Source of the DNA: Chloroflexota bacterium
GTDB lineage: Bacteria > Chloroflexota > Limnocylindria > Limnocylindrales > CSP1-4
NCBI GenBank assembly: GCA_013694835.1
Contig: JACDBP010000259.1
Coordinates: 1 to 6,603 of the forward strand
Direction: 5' to 3'
Length of the DNA stretch: 6,603 bases
The number at the start of each line of letters is the position of its first letter. The stretch's first letter is position 1. Position numbers and translations under genes: made by a program. Shown here piece by piece: positions 1 to 6,603 of the stretch. Under the pieces are notes generated by a model. That model had not been told where the DNA came from. It ran no database searches and saw only the letters and a program-made list of their open reading frames with translations.

Positions 1-453
1 CAATACCTGCGCGCACCGGTCAGCACCATCTGCATCGGCATGGCGGCCTCCATGGGCGCCGTGCTGCAGGCGGCCGGTGCCAAGGGCAAGCGGTACGCGC
101 TGCCGAACGCCCGGATCATGATCCACCAGGGTTCAGGCGGGTTCCGCGGCAACACGCCGGACGTCTTCATCCAGGTCAAGGAGCTCGAGGAGCTCAATAA
201 TCGGTTGAACGCGATCATGGCCCGCCACACTGGGCAGAGCCTGGAAAAGGTCGCCAAGGACACCGAACGCGACTTCTTCATGTCGCCCGAAGAGGCCAAG
301 GCCTATGGCATCATCGATGAGGTCTATGCGGAGCAGAACAGCTCCCTGATCGCCGAGGCCAAGGACAAGGGCGGACTCGCCGGCGAGGGCGCCGCGGCGG
401 ACGCGGGCGAGGAGATCGAACCTCTTCCCAAGCCAGAGAGCGACGCGGGGTAG
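1..453 (+). CDS. clpP: ATP-dependent Clp protease proteolytic subunit ClpP (5'-truncated by window edge)
   Basis: ClpP is the serine-peptidase subunit that stacks as two heptameric rings and degrades proteins fed to it by ClpX in the cytoplasm. The reading frame is open from base 1, so the true start lies outside the window; 150 residues plus the stop are visible. The nucleophile is in GMAASMGA (visible Ser17), the His in RIMIHQ (visible His42) and the Asp in DTERDFF (visible Asp91). The spacings of 25 and 49 residues equal those of E. coli ClpP (Ser97, His122, Asp171), so about 80 N-terminal residues are missing. The family core ends near IIDEVYAE (visible residue 111). About 38 further residues rich in Ala, Gly, Glu and Lys form a probably disordered acidic tail, longer than in E. 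coli. The stop lies 9 bases before the clpX start, so the two are probably co-transcribed. The identity is very secure. Confidence 0.97.
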   Translation, partial: QYLRAPVSTICIGMAASMGAVLQAAGAKGKRYALPNARIMIHQGSGGFRGNTPDVFIQVKELEELNNRLNAIMARHTGQSLEKVAKDTERDFFMSPEEAKAYGIIDEVYAEQNSSLIAEAKDKGGLAGEGAAADAGEEIEPLPKPESDAG

Positions 454-462
454 GGCGCACGG

Positions 463-1782
<1,320 letters not shown>

Positions 1783-1796
1783 GCCGCGTCCAGCCC

Positions 1797-1820
1797 GAGC
1801 CGCGGGTCCGCGCGCGGCTC
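1797..1820 (+). terminator. GC-rich hairpin after clpX, possible terminator
   Basis: GAGCCGCG at 1797-1804 pairs perfectly with CGCGGCTC at 1813-1820 across an 8-base loop, 14 bases after the clpX stop. There is no T-tract after the stem, so it is not a classical intrinsic terminator. It could act as a pause or attenuation site, as a Rho-assisted end, or as a 3'-stabilising hairpin for the clpPX mRNA. A second GAGCCGCG at 1781-1788, overlapping the clpX stop, could pair with the same right arm. Confidence 0.4.
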
Positions 1821-1832
1821 CGACCTGACTGG

Positions 1833-1840
1833 TAAGGAGG
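1833..1840 (+). other. Orphan Shine-Dalgarno-like TAAGGAGG
   Basis: TAAGGAGG is a perfect match to the anti-Shine-Dalgarno end of 16S rRNA, but no ATG, GTG or TTG follows within a usual 5-12 base spacing. The next plausible starts are the cupin codons at 1891 and 1894, more than 50 bases on and served by a different site. It may be chance, a standby ribosome site, or a remnant of an older start. An unusual non-AUG start such as ACG at 1852 cannot be excluded but is unlikely. Confidence 0.3.
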
Positions 1841-1875
1841 CGGAGCACGAAACGCGGTCGACTGGCAGGCACGAT

Positions 1876-1884
1876 GGAGAGGAG
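1876..1884 (+). promoter_or_regulatory. Ribosome binding site of the cupin gene
   Basis: GGAGAGGAG lies 9 bases before ATG 1894 and 6 bases before TTG 1891. Both spacings are workable. ATG is preferred because it is the stronger initiator; using TTG would add only one residue. Confidence 0.6.
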
Positions 1885-1893
1885 CGGCGGTTG

Positions 1894-2346
1894 ATGTCGA
1901 TCGTGCAGGGCTACCAGTTCCTCCCGATGATCGGGGATCCCGATGACCATCGGCCCCAGACCGAGTGGGCGACCGTCGTCGACCCGGGCGGCCCGGAGGG
2001 GGAGGTCCGCACGCTCGCCGTCCTGCTCGAACGGATCGGCCCGGGCGACTCCATCCCTCTCCATCGCCATCCGATCGACGAGGTCATCTTCGTCGACGGC
2101 GAGGGCGCGCACGTCCGACTCGGCGCGGAGCGGCGAACCGTCCCCGCGGGGAGCGTCGTGTTCGTTCCGGCCGGGGCTGCCCATGGGACCTCGAATCGCT
2201 CAGGATCGCCCCTCCCGATCCGCGCCGTCTTCCCGTCGACGCGCGTCGGCATCGAGTACCTCGAACGCAATGCAGCGCCCGGAACGGAGGGTGACGACCC
2301 CCAACCGCCGACGACGATCGATCTGCTCACTGGCGAGGTGTCGTGA
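1894..2346 (+). CDS. Small single-domain cupin protein
   Basis: This 150-residue protein is one conserved cupin beta-barrel with a probable metal site. Motif 1 is present as G-x5-H-x-H-x3-E, with His57, His59 and Glu63. Motif 2 fits G-x5-P-x-G-x2-H-x3-N exactly, with His97 and Asn101. The usual three-His-one-Glu metal set is therefore complete, and the protein probably binds Fe, Mn, Ni or Zn. The substrate cannot be told from sequence: single-domain cupins include dioxygenases, isomerases, sugar epimerases and binding proteins. No signal peptide or membrane segment is visible, so it is likely cytoplasmic. It follows clpX by 111 bases on the same strand, in the same frame as clpX. It may be an independent unit because a hairpin intervenes. 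The last 20 or so residues are Pro/Asp-rich and probably flexible. Confidence 0.88.
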   Translation: MSIVQGYQFLPMIGDPDDHRPQTEWATVVDPGGPEGEVRTLAVLLERIGPGDSIPLHRHPIDEVIFVDGEGAHVRLGAERRTVPAGSVVFVPAGAAHGTSNRSGSPLPIRAVFPSTRVGIEYLERNAAPGTEGDDPQPPTTIDLLTGEVS

Positions 2347-2726
2347 CGCGCGTCGGGCGGCACGACCGGAGCGGCCGGAACGGGCGGCGCGCTTTCAGAC
2401 CGTATCCTCGTCATCGAGTCCCTCCGGAGTCGTATCGGCCTGGTAGGCCACGATCTTCGACAGGCAGTCCGCCCCAGTTGGTAGTCGACCCTCCGGATCT
2501 GGCGACGGCCCGGTCGAGGCGCGTCCACGCTCAGGGGGCGGCGCTGCGAACGACGGGCTGTGTCAGGAACTTGACTACGAGTCCCGCGCGACTGACAGGC
2601 AGGTCTGGTGCGGACCCGTCCTGACGACGGGTCCCCGTGGATCATGTGTCGGGAAGCTGGTGCGAGTCGCCCACGATCTTCGGGCCCGCCGCCAACACGT
2701 CGCCCTGGCAACCCGGACGGCCTGCC
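2347..2726. other. Convergent intergenic region without a convincing gene
   Basis: These 380 bases separate the stops of the cupin gene (+) and the hydrolase gene (-). The only start-linked frame is a GTG overlapping the cupin stop (2343-2624, 93 codons). It gives an Arg/Pro/Ser-rich product with no recognisable fold and is more likely GC-driven chance. Visible structure is limited to a short hairpin, GGCCT-GGT-AGGCC at 2437-2449, and the stronger hairpin at 2612-2634. I see no tRNA, transposase fragment or repeat array. Confidence 0.6.
2612..2634. terminator. Perfect hairpin between convergent genes, candidate bidirectional terminator
   Basis: GGACCCGTC (2612-2620) and GACGGGTCC (2626-2634) form a perfect 9-bp stem with a 5-base loop. 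It lies 92 bases beyond the hydrolase stop on the minus strand and 265 bases beyond the cupin stop on the plus strand. Neither side has a T-run, so it is not a textbook intrinsic terminator. Its location between converging genes fits termination or 3'-end protection. Confidence 0.45.
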
Positions 2727-3509
2727 CTACGCGGAAACGGCCGGCGTGTGCCGCGTGACGAACTCCAGCACACGCCGCCATGCATCCTCGGAATCCGCCG
2801 AGAACTCGGCCTGCTTCTTGTCGAAGAACGAGTGCGGCGCCCCCGGGAAGACGACCAGGTCGTGGTCGACGCCTGCCTGCGTCAGCCTCGCCCGGAACTC
2901 CTCGATGGACTCGGGCGGGATCCCGCTGTCGGCGCCACCGAAGAGCCCGAGCACCGAGCAGCCGATCCGATCGGCCACCTCTGCGGGCGCAGGCGAGCCG
3001 CCGTAGCGGATAGGACCCAGGGGCGGCCCGTAGAACCCGACCACGCCGGAGAGCTCGAGCTCGTCGCGGGTGCCCATCAGGAACGAGAACCGGCCGCCCA
3101 TGCAGAACCCGACGCTGAAGACTGCACGGACGTGCCGGCCACGCTTCCGGAGCCGCTCGACGCCCGCGGTGGCATCGGCGATGACGCCTTCCCAGCTCAC
3201 CTGGTCGAGGTGCGGCTGCTTGTCGAAGTCGTTGTCGCGCTTGCCGACGCCCGCGGTCCGCCCGAAGTAGTCGATCGCAAGGGCATCGACGCCCGCCTCC
3301 GCGAACCGCAGGGCCAGCTCCTCGTAGAAGCGATACAGCCCGCGGACGTCAGGCAGGATCAGCATCGCGGCGCCGCTCGGCGCCGACGCGCGCGCATGGA
3401 ACGCGGCGAAGCGGTTCCCGTCGGCGGCCGCCAGTTCGATGTCCTCGTGGTCGACGGCCGCGCCGACGAGGGGCGCGATCGGCGGGTGGCTATCGGCGTC
3501 GAAGCACAT
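2727..3509 (-). CDS. Dienelactone hydrolase family alpha/beta-hydrolase
   Basis: This 260-residue protein has the dienelactone hydrolase (DLH) fold, whose founding member opens the lactone ring of dienelactones in chlorocatechol breakdown. The triad is complete. The nucleophile is Cys136 in GFCMGGR, the acid Asp194 in FGGADSGIPPE, and the base His226 in PGAPHSFFD. Other family features are LPDVRGLYRFYEELALRFAE (residues 52-71) and the IDYFGRT segment (79-85). The length is typical. No signal peptide is seen, so it is probably cytoplasmic. The start at 3509 is chosen because AGAGG sits 8 bases upstream and the protein then begins just before the fold. An in-frame ATG at 3575 would add 22 Arg-rich residues and has no purine-rich site. 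The gene is divergent from valS and convergent with the cupin gene. The actual substrate is unknown; many DLH-like proteins are general esterases. Confidence 0.9.
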   Translation of the reverse strand: MCFDADSHPPIAPLVGAAVDHEDIELAAADGNRFAAFHARASAPSGAAMLILPDVRGLYRFYEELALRFAEAGVDALAIDYFGRTAGVGKRDNDFDKQPHLDQVSWEGVIADATAGVERLRKRGRHVRAVFSVGFCMGGRFSFLMGTRDELELSGVVGFYGPPLGPIRYGGSPAPAEVADRIGCSVLGLFGGADSGIPPESIEEFRARLTQAGVDHDLVVFPGAPHSFFDKKQAEFSADSEDAWRRVLEFVTRHTPAVSA

Positions 3510-3568
3510 GCCTGCAACCTCTGCGAGTGGCCGGCCGCGCCGCATCTGGCGAGCGGGCGGACGCCGGT

Positions 3569-3599
3569 CCGACATCGTAGAGGAGCCAACTGGTAGACT
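3569..3599 (+). promoter_or_regulatory. Candidate promoter of the valS T-box transcript
   Basis: TAGACT (3594-3599) fits the TAnnnT -10 pattern. A weak -35, CCGACA (3569-3574, four of six matches to TTGACA), lies 19 bases upstream, slightly longer than the ideal spacing. Initiation would fall near 3605-3608, just before the first pairing segment of the T-box stem I at 3611. That placement is the main support. Confidence 0.35.
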
Positions 3600-3610
3600 C
3601 CGCGACCCAC

Positions 3611-3871
3611 GGCGGGGACCGGGAGGAGTACCGTTCCGACGGCCATCCAAGAGAGCGCGGGCCACGGCTGCGAGCCCGAGCACAGGCCGGGCGCGGGAAT
3701 GTCGCTCGCGAGCTGTGGCGGTCGGCGCCCGATAGCGCGCTGCGAGGGTGTTCGTCGCGATCGTCGAGAGACCGCGCAGGACCGGATGACGGCCACTGGG
3801 CCCGGGCACCGAACCAGCAGGTGGTACCACGACCCCGTTCGTCCGCTGGACGAGCGGGTCGTTCTGTTTTT
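3611..3871 (+). promoter_or_regulatory. T-box riboswitch (tRNA-Val sensing leader) of valS
   Basis: T-box leaders bind a specific tRNA and let transcription continue when that tRNA is uncharged. Stem I elements appear in order. They are AGTA (3627-3630), the AAGAGAGC bulge motif (3649-3656), a distal hairpin CGGGC/GCCCG (3658-3662 with 3674-3678), a GGCC/GGCC helix (3641-3644 with 3685-3688), and GAAT followed by the specifier GTC (3701-3703), a Val codon. CCG/CGG (3631-3633 with 3694-3696) and GAG/CTC (3623-3625 with 3705-3707) close the specifier loop. A basal helix is tentative (GGCG and GACCG with CGGTC and CGCC, 3611-3621 with 3719-3729). A possible stem III is CTGCG/CGCAG (3740-3744 with 3775-3779). 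The T-box core AGG-TGGTACC-ACG (3819-3831) carries TGGT, complementary to the ACCA end of tRNA-Val. The antiterminator pairs CCAGC-GG (3814-3821, one bulged A) with CCGCTGG (3843-3849) and ACG (3829-3831) with CGT (3840-3842). Confidence 0.93.
3830..3871 (+). terminator. Intrinsic terminator of the valS T-box
   Basis: The left arm 3830-3844 and the right arm 3848-3861 form 14 pairs with one bulged C (3836), one G-T wobble and a GCT triloop. The stem is followed by a T-rich run, TTCTGTTTTT (3862-3871). The left arm shares bases 3840-3844, and the right arm shares 3848-3849, with the antiterminator, so the two folds exclude each other. It ends 22 bases before the valS start, which is the normal arrangement for T-box attenuation. 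Confidence 0.92.
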
Positions 3872-3893
3872 CCGGGCCGGGAGCCCCAGCGAG

Positions 3894-6603
3894 ATGACCG
3901 ACGGGATCGAGATCGACCACGCGACGCCCGACCAGCCGTTGGACAAGGTCTACCGGCCGGCGGAGGTCGAGCGCACGGTCTACCGGCGCTGGCTCGACGC
4001 CGACGTCTTCGCCCCGGACGGTGCAGGCAGCCGCGCCGACTGGTCCAGGGAACCGTTCGTGATCATCCAGCCGCCGCCGAATGTGACCGGGGCGCTGCAC
4101 ATGGGCCACGCCCTGACGACGACGATGGAGGACGTCATGGCGCGGCGCGCCCGGATGCAGGGCCACCCGACGCTGTGGCTGCCGGGCGTCGACCACGCCT
4201 CGATCGCGGCGCAGGTCGTCCTGGATCGCATCATCGCCGCCGAGGGCGAAACGCGCGAGTCCCTGGGGAGGGAGCGTTACCTCGAGCGGATGTGGCGCTT
4301 CATGGAGGAGACACGGGGGATCATCGGCGACCAGCACCGCCGGCTCGGCGCCTCGGCGGACTGGTCCCGTGAGCGTTTCACGATGGACCCAGTCTCTGCA
4401 CGGGCCGTTCGGACCGCGTTCAAGCGGCTGTCAGACGACGGCCTGGCGTACCGCGGCGAGAAGCTCATCAACTGGTGCCCCGGCGACCGGACCAGTCTGT
4501 CCGACCTGGAGGTGATCGCGACGCCCGAGGCCGGCACACTCTGGTTCGTCCGCTACCACCTGCTGCGTGAGGACGGCACGCCCCACCCCGACGAGACCAT
4601 CACGGTCGCGACCACTCGCCCGGAGACGATCCTGGGCGACACGGCCGTGGCCGTTCACCCTGATGATCGGCGCTACGCCGGCCTGGTCGGGCGCACCGTG
4701 CTGATCCCCTTCGTGCAGCGGGCGGTGCCGATCGTCGCCGACGCGGTGGTGGACCCGGCGTACGGGACCGGCGCCGTGAAGATCACGCCAGCCCACGACC
4801 ACGAGGACTTCGCGACCGGGCAGCGGCACGCCCTCGCGTTGATCGACGTGATGACCGACGACGGCCGTATCAACGAGCAGGGCGGCCCGTTCGCCGGCCT
4901 GACGCGAGAGAAGGCCCGGGCCGCGATCCTGGAGGCGCTCGAGGCGAGCGGGGACCTCGCCGAGGCACGGCCGCACGAGATGCTGCTCGGCCGCTGCGAG
5001 CGCAGCAACCATGTCGTCGAGCCGCGGCTCAAGGTGCAGTGGTTCATCGACGTCAAACCGATGGCGGCGAAGGCGATGGCCGCCGTGCGGGAGGGACGTA
5101 CCAGGATCCTGCCGGCGCGCATGGAGAAGGTGTTCTTCGACTGGATGGAGAACATCCGCGACTGGAACGTCAGCCGCCAACTCTGGTGGGGCCACCGGAT
5201 CCCGGCCTGGTACTGCCCGGACGGCCACATCACGGTGTCCGTCCGCGACGGCGGCCCGGAACGTTGTGACACCTGCAGTCGCCCGGCCGTCGAGCTGCGA
5301 CAGGACGAGGACATCTTCGACACCTGGTTCTCGAGCGGCCTCTGGCCGTTCTCGACGCTCGGCTGGCCCGACGACACGCCGGACCTGCGCCGGTTCTACC
5401 CGGGGACCGTCCTCGAGACCGGTTACGACATCATCTTCTTCTGGGTCGCCCGGATGATGATGCTCGGGGAGTGGCTGATGGGCCGCGAGCCGTTCCAGGC
5501 CGTGTACCTGCACGGCATGGTCCGCGATGCCGTCGGGGCCAAGATGTCCAAGACGCGCGGCAACGTGGTCGACCCGCTCGGCGTGATCGACGACGTCGGC
5601 GCCGACCCGCTGCGGTTCGCGCTGGTCCATGGCAGTGCCGCTGGTGCGGACCAGACCCTCGGCATGGGCCGCATCGAGGGCGCCCGCAACTTCGCCAACA
5701 AGGTCTGGAACGCTGCACGGTTCGTGCTCGGCGCGCGGCCGGCGGAGGTTCCTGCCGGCGGTGCCCTGACGCCTCCCGACCAGGCCGCGCTCGGGCCGGC
5801 CGAGCACTGGATCCTCTGGCGCTGCGCCCAGGTCACCGTGGAGGTCGACGCCGCCTACGCTGCCTTCCAGTTCGGCGAGGTGACCCGGCGCCTCCACGAC
5901 GCGATCTGGAACGAGTACTGCGACTGGTATCTCGAGCTGGCCAAGCTGCAGCTCGGAGCCGGTGCTGACCCAGCGCGTCGCGTGGTGACCTGGCAGACCC
6001 TGACCTGGGTCCTCGATCGCTACCTCCGAATGCTGCACCCGGTGATGCCGCACATCACCGAGGAGATCTGGGGGCGGCTTCCGCACGCGCCGGGCGACGC
6101 CAAGCTGCTGATCATCTCCCCCTGGCCCGACCCGCGTGGCACACCCGCTGGAGTCGCAGCACCCGCTGGAGCTGTGGCGCCCACGACGGACCCGGCCCAG
6201 GCGCGCGGCGTGGAGCAAGTGCTCGAGCTCATCCGGGCGATCCGCAATGCGCGCGCGCACAACCAGATCGAAGCCGGCCTGGCCCTCGAGGCGAGCATCA
6301 TGCTGGTGGACCCGGATGCCGCACGGACGTTCCATGACCTTCAGCAGGCCTTCGACCGGCTGGCCAGGGTCCGCTCCCATGTAGCCTCGAACACCGGCGA
6401 GCTCCCCGCGACCTCCGACGCCTTGATCGTCCTCACCGACGGAGCAGAAGCGCGCCTGGCACGAGGTGATGCCGACCTCCAGCGCCAACGCGAGCGCCTG
6501 GAGCGGGAGCTCGAAGAGGCCAGCCACCTGCTCGCGACATCGGAAGCGAAGCTCGCGAACCCGGCGTTCGTGGGGCGCGCACCCAGGCCCATCGTGGAAG
6601 CGG
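3894..6603 (+). CDS. valS: Valyl-tRNA synthetase (3'-truncated by window edge)
   Basis: ValRS attaches valine to tRNA-Val in the cytoplasm and edits mischarged threonine. There are 903 codons and no stop, so the gene runs past the edge; typical ValRS is about 880-950 residues, so little is missing. HMGH is the class I HIGH motif (residues 69-72) and KMSKT the KMSKS motif (550-554). The editing domain shows TTRPET (240-245) and AHDHEDF (300-306). WNVSRQLWWGHRIPAW (424-439) is the core after the editing insert. Cys441, His445, Cys458 and Cys461 could form a zinc site. NFANKVWNAARFVL opens the anticodon-binding domain. A Glu/Arg-rich coiled coil from about residue 856 is the C-terminal tRNA-binding arm, ending in KLANPAFVGRAP. 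ATG 3894 is the only start after the terminator T-run, and GGGAG at 3879-3883 gives a 10-base spacing. Expression should be set by the upstream T-box. Confidence 0.98.
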   Translation, partial: MTDGIEIDHATPDQPLDKVYRPAEVERTVYRRWLDADVFAPDGAGSRADWSREPFVIIQPPPNVTGALHMGHALTTTMEDVMARRARMQGHPTLWLPGVDHASIAAQVVLDRIIAAEGETRESLGRERYLERMWRFMEETRGIIGDQHRRLGASADWSRERFTMDPVSARAVRTAFKRLSDDGLAYRGEKLINWCPGDRTSLSDLEVIATPEAGTLWFVRYHLLREDGTPHPDETITVATTRPETILGDTAVAVHPDDRRYAGLVGRTVLIPFVQRAVPIVADAVVDPAYGTGAVKITPAHDHEDFATGQRHALALIDVMTDDGRINEQGGPFAGLTREKARAAILEALEASGDLAEARPHEMLLGRCERSNHVVEPRLKVQWFIDVKPMAAKAMAAVREGRTRILPARMEKVFFDWMENIRDWNVSRQLWWGHRIPAWYCPDGHITVSVRDGGPERCDTCSRPAVELRQDEDIFDTWFSSGLWPFSTLGWPDDTPDLRRFYPGTVLETGYDIIFFWVARMMMLGEWLMGREPFQAVYLHGMVRDAVGAKMSKTRGNVVDPLGVIDDVGADPLRFALVHGSAAGADQTLGMGRIEGARNFANKVWNAARFVLGARPAEVPAGGALTPPDQAALGPAEHWILWRCAQVTVEVDAAYAAFQFGEVTRRLHDAIWNEYCDWYLELAKLQLGAGADPARRVVTWQTLTWVLDRYLRMLHPVMPHITEEIWGRLPHAPGDAKLLIISPWPDPRGTPAGVAAPAGAVAPTTDPAQARGVEQVLELIRAIRNARAHNQIEAGLALEASIMLVDPDAARTFHDLQQAFDRLARVRSHVASNTGELPATSDALIVLTDGAEARLARGDADLQRQRERLERELEEASHLLATSEAKLANPAFVGRAPRPIVEA

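Noticed and set aside
2571..2599. TTGACT at 2571 as a -35 promoter element
   Set aside because: No TAnnnT-like -10 occurs at 16-19 bases and no gene follows on the plus strand.
2343..2624. A 93-codon frame whose GTG overlaps the cupin stop
   Set aside because: The overlap would suit translational coupling, but the product is Arg/Pro/Ser-rich with no motif and the codon positions look random.
1911..2711. A 266-codon minus-strand frame opposite the cupin gene
   Set aside because: The plus strand encodes a cupin with both motifs intact; the minus frame is Arg/Ser/Pro-rich and has no recognisable family.
3704..3713. Ten-base palindrome GCTCGCGAGC as an operator
   Set aside because: It lies just after the specifier and its bases are better explained as the 3' side of the T-box stem I. 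No second operator copy is seen.
3510..4337. Upstream extension of the hydrolase frame to a start at 4337
   Set aside because: It would run antisense through the T-box and the start of valS and has no family similarity. The hydrolase fold begins just after Met at 3509, which has its own ribosome site.
3821..4372. A 183-codon plus-strand frame starting inside the T-box
   Set aside because: It starts at the GTG in the T-box core, crosses the terminator and is out of frame with valS, whose catalytic motifs are clear.
4431..6527. A 698-codon open frame on the minus strand opposite valS
   Set aside because: It is antisense to an unmistakable ValRS, lacks any recognisable domain, and has the His/Arg/Gly/Val-rich make-up of a GC-driven shadow frame.

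Overview
The window is high-GC bacterial chromosomal DNA with a conserved housekeeping character. No mobile element, CRISPR array, tRNA or rRNA was recognised. The best guess for the host is a GC-rich, T-box-using phylum such as Chloroflexota, with Actinomycetota as the alternative. This rests on base composition, the style of ClpX and ValRS, and a T-box leader on valS. It is an inference, not a demonstrated assignment.

Layout: (1) positions 1-453 hold the 3' part of clpP (catalytic Ser, His and Asp all visible). It is followed after 9 bases by a complete GTG-initiated clpX (463-1782), and together they encode the ClpXP protease. (2) A short gap holds a GC-rich hairpin and an orphan perfect Shine-Dalgarno-like TAAGGAGG. 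It leads to a small single-domain cupin gene (1894-2346, + strand). (3) Positions 2347-2726 have no convincing gene but hold a perfect 9-bp hairpin between convergent genes. (4) A dienelactone-hydrolase family gene lies on the minus strand (2727-3509). (5) The divergent intergenic region 3510-3893 carries a T-box riboswitch (about 3611-3871) with a Val (GTC) specifier. It has a UGGU tRNA-end-binding bulge and mutually exclusive antiterminator and terminator hairpins. (6) valS (valyl-tRNA synthetase) starts at 3894 and runs off the right edge with 903 codons visible.

Functionally the window joins protein turnover (ClpXP) to tRNA charging (ValRS), with two small accessory enzymes between them. 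The most informative non-coding element is the valS T-box. It is read directly from the sequence and should make valS transcription respond to uncharged tRNA-Val. The T-box class is well known; this instance simply needs annotating. I did not find a convincing new biological system here.
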